This document shows, in pieces, positions 24,552-35,156 of a stretch of DNA of 41,951 nucleotides. The position numbers were made by a program, and so were the translations under genes. The notes beneath the pieces were generated by a model. It saw only the letters and a program-made list of their open reading frames with translations. It was not told where the DNA came from and did no database searches. Each line of letters starts with the position of its first letter. Position 1 is the stretch's first letter. Origin of the DNA: Planctomycetaceae bacterium (GTDB taxonomy: Bacteria > Planctomycetota > Planctomycetia > Pirellulales > UBA1268); contig SXWC01000054.1 in assembly GCA_005789975.1 (NCBI GenBank), positions 1 to 41,951 of the forward strand, read 5' to 3'.

Positions 24552-26249
24552 ATGCCGACCCAAACGCGGGCCATCGACACGCTTCTGCCCCCCGACCGCG
24601 AGGAGGTGCTGGCGGCGCTGGTTGACGAACTCTCCGATCAGGTCGGCCCCGCAGCGCAGCGGTTGCTCGATTCGATGGCGACGGCGCATCCGGATCTCGC
24701 CGGACAACTCCGGGAACTCTTCTCGGCGATGTCGGTCGCGGACGCCATCGCCGAGAAATCGACGATCATGCTGCTCGGTGGTGCCGAATGGTCACAGCCC
24801 GCCCCGCGGCCTCCGGCCGATCGCGGCGGATTCATGCCGGGAGCCACCCCGCTGCCGGCGGCGTTTGGCGACTACCGGCTCCTCGAGGAGATCGGTCGCG
24901 GCGGCATGGGGGTCGTCTACCGGGCGATCCAGCTGAGCCTCGGTCGCACCGTCGCGATCAAGATGCTCCTGCGGCGGGACCTGGCGAGCGCCGCCGATCT
25001 GGCCCGGTTTCGTAGCGAGGCCGAGGCGGCCGCCCACCTCGATCATCCCGGGATCGTGCCGATCTTCGAGGTGGGAGAGTGCGAAGGACTCCCCTTCTAC
25101 AGCATGCGGTTCATCGAAGGCACCACGCTTGCCAAGCGGCTCGGCGTTGGGCCGCTGCCGCCGCGGGAGGCGGCGGGACTCCTGGCGAAGGTGGCCGACG
25201 CCGTGCAGGCGGCGCACGACCGCGGCGTGCTGCACCGAGACCTCAAACCGTCGAACATTCTCATCGACGCGGCGGGAGAGCCGCTCGTCTCCGACTTCGG
25301 CCTCGCCAAAAGGCTCGAGGATTCCGACTCGGTCACCCACACCGGCGCCATCCTCGGCACGCCCTGCTACATGTCGCCCGAGCAGGCGGCGGGCAGCCGC
25401 GGCGACGTCGGCCCCGTGAGCGACGTCTGGAGCCTGGGTGCGATTCTCTATCAGACGCTCTGCGGACGACCGCCGTTCCAGGCGGCGACCCCGATGGACA
25501 CGCTCCTCGCCGTGCTCGAGGCCGATCCGCCGATGCCACGCACGGTGTTTCCGGCTGCCGACCGCGATCTCGAGATGATCGCGCTCAAGAGCCTCCAGAA
25601 GCCACAGGATCTGCGGTATGCCTCAGCGGCCGAACTCGCCGCGGACCTGCGGGCGGCCCTCGCCGGCGACCCGGTGGCGGCCCGCACGGGCGGGCTGGCC
25701 GACATCGTCTCGCGGCTCTTCCGCGAGACGCATCATGCGGTCGTCCTGGAGAACTGGGGCCTGCTCTGGATGTGGCATTCGGTGGTGGTCCTCGCGCTCT
25801 GCGTGGTCACCGACGTGCTGGCCTGGCAGGGAGTGACGAGCCGCTGGCCGTATCTGGTGCTCTGGGGTGGCGGGCTCACGCTCTGGGCGCCGATCTTCTG
25901 GGCGCTGCGACACCGCAACGGACCGGTGACCGCCGTCGAACGGCAGATCGCCCACGTCTGGGGGGGGAGCATGATCGCCAGCACGTTCCTGTTCTCGATC
26001 GAGCAGCTGCTGGGCCTGGACGTGCTCACGCTCTCCCCGGTGCTGGCCCTGTTCGCGGGGCTCGTGTTTTTCGCGAAGGCGGGGATTCTTTCGGGCGCGT
26101 TCTACGTCCAGGCCGCCGCGCTCTTCGCGACGGCGCTGGTGATGTGTCTCCTGCCCGCCTACCAGCACATCATCTTCGGACTCGTGAGCGGGGCCTGCTT
26201 CTTCGTGCCGGGCTTCAAGTATTACCGCCAGCGGAACCGGATCGACTGA
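24552..26249 (+). CDS. Membrane-anchored Ser/Thr protein kinase
   Basis: The 565-aa protein has an N-terminal helical segment (1-100) and a complete Hanks-type kinase domain. Its glycine loop is IGRGGMG at 114-120, with Lys137 in VAIKML, catalytic HRDLKPSN from 228, DFG at 248-250, and GTPCYMSPEQA in the activation region. From about 390 there are roughly six hydrophobic segments and a basic end, so the kinase domain is cytoplasmic and tethered by its C-terminus. It follows the ECF sigma gene, its probable partner, and overlaps the propeller gene by one base (TGATG). Phosphorylation of the sigma factor is inferred. Confidence 0.93.
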   Translation: MPTQTRAIDTLLPPDREEVLAALVDELSDQVGPAAQRLLDSMATAHPDLAGQLRELFSAMSVADAIAEKSTIMLLGGAEWSQPAPRPPADRGGFMPGATPLPAAFGDYRLLEEIGRGGMGVVYRAIQLSLGRTVAIKMLLRRDLASAADLARFRSEAEAAAHLDHPGIVPIFEVGECEGLPFYSMRFIEGTTLAKRLGVGPLPPREAAGLLAKVADAVQAAHDRGVLHRDLKPSNILIDAAGEPLVSDFGLAKRLEDSDSVTHTGAILGTPCYMSPEQAAGSRGDVGPVSDVWSLGAILYQTLCGRPPFQAATPMDTLLAVLEADPPMPRTVFPAADRDLEMIALKSLQKPQDLRYASAAELAADLRAALAGDPVAARTGGLADIVSRLFRETHHAVVLENWGLLWMWHSVVVLALCVVTDVLAWQGVTSRWPYLVLWGGGLTLWAPIFWALRHRNGPVTAVERQIAHVWGGSMIASTFLFSIEQLLGLDVLTLSPVLALFAGLVFFAKAGILSGAFYVQAAALFATALVMCLLPAYQHIIFGLVSGACFFVPGFKYYRQRNRID

Positions 26250-27502
26250 TGCGTGTCGCCTGCCTCTTCGCCGCGGTTGTGCTGGCGGCGGTGGCGGCGG
26301 TGGCCTCGGCGGGTGAATGGCCGCAGATCCTCGGTCCATCCCGCAACGGGGTCGCTGCGGCGGACGAGCGGCTCGCCGCCGCGTGGCCCGCCGCAGGCCC
26401 GAAGACCCTCTGGAGTCGAACGGTCGGGGCCGGGGTCGCCGGCGTGGCCGTCGCGGGGGGGCGGGTGTACCTGTTTCATCGCGTCGATGACCGCGAGTCG
26501 CTCGAGTCGCTCGAGGAGACGACGGGAAAAACGCTCTGGAGCGATTCGCATCCGACCCGCTTTCGGCCGCAGGTGGGGGGCGGCGACGGGCCGCTCTGCA
26601 CGCCCGTCGTCCATGAAGGCCGCGTCATCGTGTTTGGCGCGCAGGGCGTGCTGGCCTGCATCGATGCCGCCACGGGAAAAAGGCTCTGGAGCCGCGACAC
26701 GCGTCTCGAGTTCGGAGCGGCCGAGGGCTATTTCGGCTGCGGCTCCACGCCGCTCGTCATCGGCCGGCGGGTGATCGTCAACGTCGGCGGTGCGAAGCGG
26801 GAGGCGGGTGTCGTGGCATTTGATTCCGCCACCGGCGAGACGCTCTGGACGGCGACGGCCGAGCCGGCGAGCTATGCGGCGCCGGTGTGCGTGCGGATCG
26901 AAGGGCACGACCACGCGGTCGTGGTCACGCGCTACCAGTGCCTGCTCCTCGACCCGGCAACCGGGACCGTCCGCTGGAAGTTTCCCTTCGGACAACGGGG
27001 ACCGACGGTCAACGCGGCCTCGCCGCTCGCCTTCGGCGACGGGCACCTGCTCGTCACCGCGGCCTATGGCATCGGCTCGGTCTACGCTGCGTTCGACGCC
27101 CGCGGCGTCACGCCCGTCTGGGAGGGGGCGGAGCCGCTCGCAAGCCAGTACGCGACGCCGATCGAAGTGGACGGCCGGCTGTATTGCATCGACGGCCGCG
27201 ACGACGTCCCGCCGGCCGACTTCAAGTGCATCGACCGGCGGACGGGCCGGCTGCTCTGGAAGGAGCGTGACTTCGGCTACGGCACGATGCTTCTCGCCGA
27301 CGGAAAACTGCTCGTCGTCAAGACCGACGGAGAACTCGTGCTCGTGCGTCCCGACCCGACGGGGCTCGAGGTGCTCGCCCGCGCACGACCCTTCGCCGCA
27401 GACCCGGCCGGCGGCGCGGTGCGGGCCCTGCCCGCCCTCGCCGGCCGGCGGCTCTACCTCCGCGACGATCACACGCTCAGGTGCCTCGAAGTGGGCCCCT
27501 GA
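26249..27502 (+). CDS. Secreted PQQ-like beta-propeller protein
   Basis: The 417-aa protein begins with a clear signal peptide (MRVACLFAAVVLAAVAAVAS, cleavage near ASA-GEW). After GEWPQILGPSRNG come propeller blades with the repeated pattern of DAATGKRLWS, DSATGETLWT, DPATGTVRWK and DRRTGRLLWK. PQQ-cofactor residues of alcohol dehydrogenases are not evident, so it is best called a PQQ-like repeat protein, probably a binding or sensory module in the periplasm. Coupled to the kinase, it may be part of the signal chain. The frame is open far upstream, but only this start yields a signal peptide. Confidence 0.88.
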   Translation: MRVACLFAAVVLAAVAAVASAGEWPQILGPSRNGVAAADERLAAAWPAAGPKTLWSRTVGAGVAGVAVAGGRVYLFHRVDDRESLESLEETTGKTLWSDSHPTRFRPQVGGGDGPLCTPVVHEGRVIVFGAQGVLACIDAATGKRLWSRDTRLEFGAAEGYFGCGSTPLVIGRRVIVNVGGAKREAGVVAFDSATGETLWTATAEPASYAAPVCVRIEGHDHAVVVTRYQCLLLDPATGTVRWKFPFGQRGPTVNAASPLAFGDGHLLVTAAYGIGSVYAAFDARGVTPVWEGAEPLASQYATPIEVDGRLYCIDGRDDVPPADFKCIDRRTGRLLWKERDFGYGTMLLADGKLLVVKTDGELVLVRPDPTGLEVLARARPFAADPAGGAVRALPALAGRRLYLRDDHTLRCLEVGP

Positions 27503-27904
27503 CGCGGCCGCGGCTCGGACCAGCGCGGTGGTCGGCCGGAGCCCTCGCGGCGCGGCGACTCGTGCCTTGTTTGCGAGCAGCAGAGTGCTCAGAAACAGTG
27601 CGGCGTGCCGTTCCGGCGAAAAAGCAACCGCTCGCCGAGGAGTGTCTTCGCGCGGATACCGGCCGGAGTCAAAGCCCGGTTGAAGAACTTGAAAAAGCCG
27701 AGTGGCGCAACTTGGCAAGGCCACTGTTCCGCGGCTGGTCCGCGGCACGGCGTGCCGCCGGTACCACCCGGCAAGTGAGTTTGGCACGCCGCTTGCTCAG
27801 CGTCACTCCGATGGTCGAGGCTTCCAGGGTGTGCCTGGAGCCCGGTGAGGTGCCTGCTGCGGAGACAGCCCTCGTCGGTTTGTTGTTCCTTCTGGAGTCG
27901 CACG
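27503..27904 (+). other. amtB upstream region
   Basis: No gene is seen. The stretch holds the sigma-54 promoter at 27782-27797. A perfect inverted repeat CGGCACGGCGTGCCG (27743-27757) sits about 25 nt before the -24 element and could bind a regulator, although sigma-54 enhancers usually lie farther away. No terminator for the propeller gene stands out. Confidence 0.5.
27782..27797 (+). promoter_or_regulatory. Sigma-54 promoter of amtB
   Basis: TGGCACGCCGCTTGCT matches the consensus TGGCACGNNNNTTGCW at every informative position, with GG (27783-27784) and GC (27795-27796) 10 nt apart. Transcription should start near 27808, about 97 nt before the amtB start. This predicts control by RpoN and an NtrC-like activator. 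Confidence 0.85.
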
Positions 27905-29560
27905 ATGCGGTTATTTCTTCCCTCCCTGCTCGGGGAGTGTGTTCGTCTGTCCCGGGGTCGATTCGGGTCTGCGGGTTCGCCCGCTGCGGTGGCCGGCACG
28001 CGGCCACGATTCGCCGGCAGGAGCCTGGTCGCGGCCGCGGCGGGATTCGCGGTGATGGTTTCGTTGACCGCTTGCCTGGCCCAGGTCGGACTGTCCGCTG
28101 ACGACGCGGTCGCCGAACCGGCCGCCACCGCCGCCGCGGCGGCTGAAACGACGGCCGCCGGCTACAAGCCGAATCTCATGTCGGTGGAGCAGATGGTCGA
28201 GAAGCTCTGGACGGGTGCCGACACCGTCTGGGTGCTGATCTGCAGCATGCTGGTCTTCTTCATGAATCTCGGCTTCGGCTGCGTCGAAACGGGTTTCGCG
28301 CGGTCGAAGAACTGCGTCAATATCCTCTCGAAAAACTTCATCGTCTTCGCGGCCACGACGATCGCGTTCTGGCTCGTGGGCTGGGATCTGATGTTCGGGG
28401 CGGGCGATCGCGGCTGGATCGGCCAGTCGGGCACGTGGATGGTGGGTGGGTTCGACCCAGCCTACGACAACAGTCCGCTGATGGGAGACAAGTACAAGGG
28501 CGTCTATCCCTCCATCAGCTGGACCCACGTGCCCCTCTACGCGAAGTTTTTCTTCCAACTGGTGTTCGCGGGAACGGCCGCCACGATCGTTTCCGGAGCG
28601 GTCGCCGAGCGGATCAAGTACCACTCGTTCATCATTTTCTCCTTCATCATGGCGATCGCGATCTATCCGGTCGTGGGTCACTGGATCTGGGGTTATGGCT
28701 ACCTGGCCACGGAGTGGAACTTCTGGGACTTCGCCGGATGTTCCGTGGTGCACTCCGTCGGTGGCTGGGCAGCCCTGACCGGGGCGATCATTCTCGGCCC
28801 CCGAATCGGCAAATACAGGGCGGATGGACGGATCAACGCCCTCCCCGGCCACAACATGACCGCCGCCTTCATCGGCTGCCTCGTGCTCTGGTTCGGCTGG
28901 TTCGGCTTCAATCCGGGCAGCACGATGGGTGTGGCTGGCGACGGCGGTGCGCTGGCTGCCCAGGTGGCCGTGAATACCAATGCCTCAGCCGCAGCGGCGA
29001 CGATCACCGCGACGATCACCGCCTGGCTCCTGCTCGGCAAGCCCGACATCGGCATGACGCTCAACGGGTGTCTTGCCGGACTGGTGGGGATCACGGCGAG
29101 TGCCGCCTACACGAATGTTCCCTGCTCGCTGCTCATCGGGGCGATCGCAGGCGTGTTGGTGATCTTCTCGGTGTTGTTCTTCGACAAGATCCGTGTCGAT
29201 GATCCGGTCGGCGCCACGAGCGTCCATCTGGTCTGCGGCATCTTCGGCACGCTCTGCGTGGGCCTGTTCACGACGACCGATCTCTCCGGCACGGTGCTCA
29301 ACACGCCGTTCGGCACTGCGGCGGCTGGCGGGCCCACCGCCGGGCTGTTCTTCGGCGGTGGCACGAAACAGCTGATCGGCCAGCTTGTCGGTGTTCTGCT
29401 CGTCGGAGCCTACGTGGTGCCGGTCTCGGCCATCTTCTGGCTCTTGATCAAGGCCACGGTCGGCCTCCGGGTCTCGCCCCAGGAGGAGATCGAAGGTCTC
29501 GACATCCACGAGCACGGCAACGAGGCCTATCACGGCTTCGTCATGGTCCGGACCGAGTAG
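27905..29560 (+). CDS. amtB: Ammonium transporter (Amt family)
   Basis: Amt proteins conduct ammonium through a trimeric inner-membrane channel. The ATG at 27905 follows GGAG at 7 nt; it gives 551 aa with an unusually long N-terminal extension of about 100 residues that includes an export signal and an Ala-rich stretch. Family blocks are GFGCVETGFARSKN, SVVHSVGGWAALTGA (first pore His), GHNMTAAFIGCLVLWFGWFG, and TSVHLVCGIFGTL (second pore His). The C-terminal tail EIEGLDIHEHGNEAYHGF keeps the conserved P-II contact region, so GlnK-type control is likely though no glnK is in the window. Confidence 0.95.
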   Translation: MRLFLPSLLGECVRLSRGRFGSAGSPAAVAGTRPRFAGRSLVAAAAGFAVMVSLTACLAQVGLSADDAVAEPAATAAAAAETTAAGYKPNLMSVEQMVEKLWTGADTVWVLICSMLVFFMNLGFGCVETGFARSKNCVNILSKNFIVFAATTIAFWLVGWDLMFGAGDRGWIGQSGTWMVGGFDPAYDNSPLMGDKYKGVYPSISWTHVPLYAKFFFQLVFAGTAATIVSGAVAERIKYHSFIIFSFIMAIAIYPVVGHWIWGYGYLATEWNFWDFAGCSVVHSVGGWAALTGAIILGPRIGKYRADGRINALPGHNMTAAFIGCLVLWFGWFGFNPGSTMGVAGDGGALAAQVAVNTNASAAAATITATITAWLLLGKPDIGMTLNGCLAGLVGITASAAYTNVPCSLLIGAIAGVLVIFSVLFFDKIRVDDPVGATSVHLVCGIFGTLCVGLFTTTDLSGTVLNTPFGTAAAGGPTAGLFFGGGTKQLIGQLVGVLLVGAYVVPVSAIFWLLIKATVGLRVSPQEEIEGLDIHEHGNEAYHGFVMVRTE

Positions 29561-29582
29561 CGATCCAGAAGGGTGCCCCGAC

Positions 29583-29618
29583 GGCCTGGGTGAGCACTCC
29601 GCCTCGCTCACCCAGGCC
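29583..29618 (+). terminator. Strong hairpin after amtB
   Basis: GGCCTGGGTGAGC and GCTCACCCAGGCC form a perfect 13-bp stem with a 10-nt loop, 22 nt after the stop codon. Only a short T-poor tail follows. It lies between convergent genes and may serve amtB, with the desaturase ending much farther on. Confidence 0.75.
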
Positions 29619-29898
29619 GGGGCATTCCTCGCGTCGAAGCCGCCCCATACGGCTCCCGCTCGATCGTCCCGCCTCCACCGGGCCGTCGGCCCCGGCTGTC
29701 GCCCGAACAGGACTCGCTTCGTGCAGCGGTTGAAAGCGGCCGCCACGCCGCGTGCACCACGGGAGCAACCGCACGTATGCCGACGAGCGGCCTCTCGTCG
29801 AGGAAGCCGTCGTTAGCGACCGGCCGCTCCGCAGGACAGCCAGCGGATCGATCTGCAGAACGAGGCGGATCACCCCTTGGGATTCAGCGGGCCCCGGC
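29619..29898. other. Convergent gap between amtB and the desaturase
   Basis: After the hairpin I see no gene, repeat or RNA here. Open frames in it lack any recognisable protein. Confidence 0.5.
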
Positions 29899-30969
29899 TC
29901 AGGCCTTCCAGGCGCGGGGACGGACGACGTTCTTGGCGAGTCCGACCGCCTCGAGGCCGCGGATCACCCACCACGAGATGTCGAACTCCCACCAGCGATG
30001 GCCGTGGGCGGCCGACCGCTGGTCGGCGTGAGGGGTGTTGTGCCAGCCCTCGCCATGGGCCAAGAGCGACACGATCCAGTTGTTGCGGCTGTTGTCGGCG
30101 GTCTCGTAGTTGCGGTATCCCCAGAGGTGGGATGCGGAGTTGACGGCCCAGGTGTGGTGCAATCCGAAGACCGTGCGGACGAACACCCCCCACACCAACA
30201 GGCTGAGGGCCATGCGGCCGGCTTCGACCGCCGTGCCGTCCGTAGACCAGCCGATGATCCCGCCGACCGCCGCGAAGGCGAGGGCGTGGGCGACGTAGAC
30301 CCCGAACCAGGTCACATTCTTCTCGAGCCGGAAGTAGAAGGGGTCCCGAAACAGGTCGCGGACGTACCGTTCGAAACAGTAGATGTTTTGATGGTCCCGG
30401 CTGCCCACGTAGAGCCAGCCCATGTGGCCCCAAAAGAAGCCGGCGAGCGGGGAATGCGGGTCGGGCTGGTGGTCCGATTCCTTGTGGTGCATGCGGTGGA
30501 TCGCGACCCAGCGGGCGGGGGAATCCTGAAGCGTGAAGATGCCGATGATCGCCAGCGAGTGCTCGAGCCACTTGGGGCAGGTGAAGCCCTGATGGGTGAG
30601 CAGCCGGTGATAGCCGACGGTGATGCCGAGCACTCCGAACAAGAAATGCGTCACGATCGCCGCGACGAGCCCCGTCCAGCTGAAGAGCCAGGGAACGAAC
30701 GCCAGGAGCGACAAGAGGTGCACGAGCGTCAGGGGAATCGCATAGGCCCAGTAGATCCGCAACGGCTGCACGGCCGCGGGCAGATCGAGACGTCTTTCGG
30801 CCGGCGGCACCTCGGCCCCGACGGCGGGGAGATCGGCCGCGACGGCGGGGAGATCGGCCGCGACGGCAGGGAGACCGGTCGCGACGACAGGGAGACCGGT
30901 CGCGACGACAGGGAGATCGACCGCCGGGGCGGGCTTCGTGGTGAGGACGTCGTCGAGCCCGATCGCCAT
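29899..30969 (-). CDS. Fatty acyl desaturase (delta-9 type) with altered third His box
   Basis: The 356-aa membrane protein has four hydrophobic helices and two normal histidine boxes, HRLLTH (121-126) and HRMHH (158-162). The third box reads HNTPH (310-314) where HNNHH or HNTHH is expected, so proline 313 replaces an iron-ligand histidine. Flanks GEGW and ADQRSAAHGHRWWEFD are normal. A nonstandard N-terminus holds five Leu/Pro/Val/Ala heptads. Members use O2 and a diiron centre to introduce a double bond into acyl chains. If the Pro is real, activity may be lost or changed; a sequencing error is possible. Confidence 0.88.
   Translation of the reverse strand: MAIGLDDVLTTKPAPAVDLPVVATGLPVVATGLPAVAADLPAVAADLPAVGAEVPPAERRLDLPAAVQPLRIYWAYAIPLTLVHLLSLLAFVPWLFSWTGLVAAIVTHFLFGVLGITVGYHRLLTHQGFTCPKWLEHSLAIIGIFTLQDSPARWVAIHRMHHKESDHQPDPHSPLAGFFWGHMGWLYVGSRDHQNIYCFERYVRDLFRDPFYFRLEKNVTWFGVYVAHALAFAAVGGIIGWSTDGTAVEAGRMALSLLVWGVFVRTVFGLHHTWAVNSASHLWGYRNYETADNSRNNWIVSLLAHGEGWHNTPHADQRSAAHGHRWWEFDISWWVIRGLEAVGLAKNVVRPRAWKA
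30823..30927 (-). repeat. Five 21-bp tandem repeats in the desaturase N-terminus
   Basis: Five in-frame units such as GGCGGGGAGATCGGCCGCGA plus C encode heptads of the type LPAVAAD. They lie in the N-terminal tail ahead of the first membrane helix and change length without frameshift. Confidence 0.85.
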
Positions 30970-31288
30970 GTACGCATCATCCTTGAACTGGGCGGAGGCC
31001 CGCAGCCCCGGGTGCGGCCTGCCGACCAGACACTTCCGCGGACTGTTTCAGGGCCCTACAGAGTAGCCACCTCGGGAAGAGAAGTCGAAGGCCGGTGCGA
31101 AAAACCCTCTGCGGCCGCGGGAGCCGCGGCTGACCGAACACCGGGTCGTTTCGTCCGCATCCGGGCCAAACCGTGATGAAATCAGCAGGGGGTACGGTTA
31201 TTCAGCCAACCGCCCTTGCCGGCGACACCGGCGGCCGTCAGAACCATGGGCCGCCCGGCGACGTAATGACCGCACGGAGGATTTGTGC
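30970..31288. other. Divergent region between the desaturase and LRAT-like gene
   Basis: No gene is seen. It contains a perfect hairpin GCCGCGG/CCGCGGC with a 3-nt loop (31114-31130) and GGAGG (31276-31280), the ribosome site for the plus-strand gene. Promoters for both genes should lie here, but none is convincing. Confidence 0.45.
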
Positions 31289-32029
31289 ATGGCGCGAGGG
31301 GACCGTCTCGAGGTCGAGCATCGAATCATCGGCTCGACCGTCACATACCTGCATCACGGCATCGATCTCGGGGACGGCACCGTCGTCCATGCCCGGCCCG
31401 ACGATTTTCGCAATCCCCTGGGCGGCGGCCGGGTGGTGCGGACGAGCATCGAGGAGTTCTCCCGGGGGGCGATGGTGAGGGTGCGGAACGATCCTCCGGC
31501 GACCTACCCGGCCGCCGAGGTCGCCGAGCGGGCCCTGGCCCACGAGGGCCGCGAGGGCTACGACCTCGTGATCGACAACTGCGAGCACTTCGCGACGTGG
31601 TGCGCCACGGGCCGCCGGGCGAGCCGGCAGGTCGACATCGTGATGGCCCGCATGGCGGCGGCCGTTTCGCGGACGACGTCGGCCGTCTCTGCCCGTGCCG
31701 CAGCGGGCGTCGCCGGACGTGTCGCCTTTCGAACGGCCATCGGCTCGACGGTCCGTGTGGGCCTGAAGACCATGGTGCCGGCGGCGTTGGTCGGCGAGGC
31801 CGCGGCGCTGGCGGTGGAGTGGCGGGCCCATCAGTCGGGCGCGAGCGAGCGGGAGAGCCGCAGGGCCGGCGAGACGGCGGGGCTTGCGGCGAGCGCCGTC
31901 GCGTTCGCGGTGGCCGGCGCCGCTGCCGGTCCGGCGGGCGTCGTCGCCGGGGCCGTCGCCGGGGCCACGATGTGGCTGGGCGGATCGGCCATGGCCGGGG
32001 CCGCGACGCGTCTTGCCGGGAAACGGTGA
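31289..32029 (+). CDS. LRAT-fold (NlpC/P60-like) protein with glycine-zipper tail
   Basis: The ATG at 31289 is 8 nt after GGAGG. The 246-aa protein has a circularly permuted papain-like LRAT domain with YLHHGIDLGDGTVVH (candidate catalytic His at 22/23 and 34) and NCEHFATWCATG with the nucleophile Cys98. In animals LRAT/PLAAT enzymes are acyltransferases or phospholipases. The C-terminal half is Ala/Gly-rich with long hydrophobic helices (AAGPAGVVAGAVAGATMWLGG), suggesting membrane insertion. The triad appears intact. No immunity or secretion gene is adjacent. The function is inferred to be lipid acyl chemistry at a membrane. Confidence 0.78.
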   Translation: MARGDRLEVEHRIIGSTVTYLHHGIDLGDGTVVHARPDDFRNPLGGGRVVRTSIEEFSRGAMVRVRNDPPATYPAAEVAERALAHEGREGYDLVIDNCEHFATWCATGRRASRQVDIVMARMAAAVSRTTSAVSARAAAGVAGRVAFRTAIGSTVRVGLKTMVPAALVGEAAALAVEWRAHQSGASERESRRAGETAGLAASAVAFAVAGAAAGPAGVVAGAVAGATMWLGGSAMAGAATRLAGKR

Positions 32030-32055
32030 ACGCCGGGAGACGTCCGAGCCGCCCG

Positions 32056-34011
<1,956 letters not shown>

Positions 34012-34022
34012 CGCGGGAGTCC

Positions 34023-34598
34023 CTAGCTGTGCATCCGGGCGAACGGATCGCCACGATCGATGATCGCGGCCTCATCGACGGCCAGTTGCCCGAGGCGTTC
34101 GCGGACGACGTCCTCCGGCAGGAAGTCACAGGCCAGCCGGACGTATGTGCTGTGGTGGCGGGCCTCCGATTCGAAGAGGCCGCCGTAGAAGGCCTTGAGT
34201 TCCTCGTCGGCCACATGGTCGGCGAGCAGTGAAAACCGCTCGCAGCTGCGGGCCTCGATCAGGCCGGCGACGAGCAGGCGATCGACGGCCCGGGCCGGCT
34301 CTTCCTTGCGGATCCGCTCGTGGAGACGCTGGCCATAGGAACTCGGCCCGAGTTTCCGAAACGGGATGCCCCGCCGCTCCAGCAGATCGAGGACGAGGCG
34401 GAAGTGCTCCAACTCCTCGTTGACGATCTCCGTCATCGCGCGGGCGAGGGCGACGTGGTCCACATAGGAGAAGAGGAGGTTCATGGCCACGCCGGCGGCT
34501 TTTTTCTCGCAGTGGGCGTGATCGATCAGGATCTCTTCGAGATGGTCGTCGACCTGCGCGAGCCAGCGTTCCGACGACGGGGAGCGGAGACTCAGCAT
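34023..34598 (-). CDS. miaE: tRNA 2-methylthio-N6-isopentenyladenosine hydroxylase MiaE
   Basis: MiaE is a nonheme diiron enzyme that hydroxylates ms2i6A37 of tRNA with O2. The 191-aa protein matches the family through [57 protein letters not shown] (Glu and His ligands), [13 protein letters not shown] and [14 protein letters not shown]. The length is normal for the shorter bacterial forms. It is the first gene of a two-gene unit with the ATPase and diverges from the DUF2237 gene across 150 nt. Confidence 0.92.
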   Translation of the reverse strand: MLSLRSPSSERWLAQVDDHLEEILIDHAHCEKKAAGVAMNLLFSYVDHVALARAMTEIVNEELEHFRLVLDLLERRGIPFRKLGPSSYGQRLHERIRKEEPARAVDRLLVAGLIEARSCERFSLLADHVADEELKAFYGGLFESEARHHSTYVRLACDFLPEDVVRERLGQLAVDEAAIIDRGDPFARMHS

Positions 34599-34619
34599 GG
34601 CAGGGGGACCGGTCTGTGC

Positions 34620-34649
34620 GGGGGATGGCGTGCGGGGGGATGGCGTGCG
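34620..34649. repeat. Two 15-bp direct repeats in the miaE/DUF2237 divergent region
   Basis: GGGGGATGGCGTGCG occurs twice in tandem (34620-34634, 34635-34649) and a third partial copy follows. It sits 22 nt before the miaE start. It may be a regulator site or slippage. Confidence 0.6.
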
Positions 34650-34748
34650 GGGCGGCGACGGACCACCGCCAGACGGTTGCCGCCGATCGTGGCCAGTGTC
34701 ATCATACCGCGACGTCCTCGATCACCGTCCCGTCCCCGAGGCCACCGC

Positions 34749-35156
34749 ATGATTGCCTTCGACCGGCCTTTGGACGCCTCGCGGCGGGCGCCCGAGCGGA
34801 ATGTGCTCGGGGGCGTGCTCGTGGCCTGCTCGCGGGATCCGCTGACGGGTTTTTTCCGGGACGGTTGCTGCCGCACCGGCGAGGGGGACGTCGGCGTCCA
34901 CACCGTTTGCGCGGTGATGACGGCCGATTTTCTCGAGTTCACCGTCCAGGCGGGCAACGACCTCGTCACGCCGCAGCCGCAGTGGGGCTTCCCGGGACTC
35001 GTGGCCGGCGACCGCTGGTGTCTCTGCGCGGCCCGGTGGCTCGAGGCGGCGGAGGCCGGCAGGCCGCCGCCGGTCGTGCTCGAGGCGACGCACGAGAAGA
35101 CGCTCTCGATCGTGCCGCTCGACCTGCTGAAGAAGCACGCCGCGGCGACCGCATGA
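34749..35156 (+). CDS. DUF2237 family protein
   Basis: The 135-aa soluble protein matches DUF2237 throughout: NVLGGVLVACSRDPLTGFFR, DGCCRTGEGDVGVHTVCAVM, FLEFTVQAGNDLVTPQPQWG, FPGLVAGDRWCLCAARWLEA. Four conserved cysteines could bind metal. The function is unknown. The stop overlaps the start of the permease (ATGA). Confidence 0.9.
   Translation: MIAFDRPLDASRRAPERNVLGGVLVACSRDPLTGFFRDGCCRTGEGDVGVHTVCAVMTADFLEFTVQAGNDLVTPQPQWGFPGLVAGDRWCLCAARWLEAAEAGRPPPVVLEATHEKTLSIVPLDLLKKHAAATA

Noticed and set aside
27845..27904. Upstream ATG for amtB
   Set aside because: The ATG at 27905 has GGAG at a good distance and gives an export-type N-terminus; the extra 20 residues are Cys/Arg-rich and lack a ribosome site.
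29619..29898. Hidden tRNA or small gene in the amtB-desaturase gap
   Set aside because: No T-loop sequence, cloverleaf or conserved peptide could be found.
31283..31288. TTG start for the LRAT-like gene
   Set aside because: It is only 2 nt from GGAGG; the ATG at 31289 has the proper 8-nt spacing.
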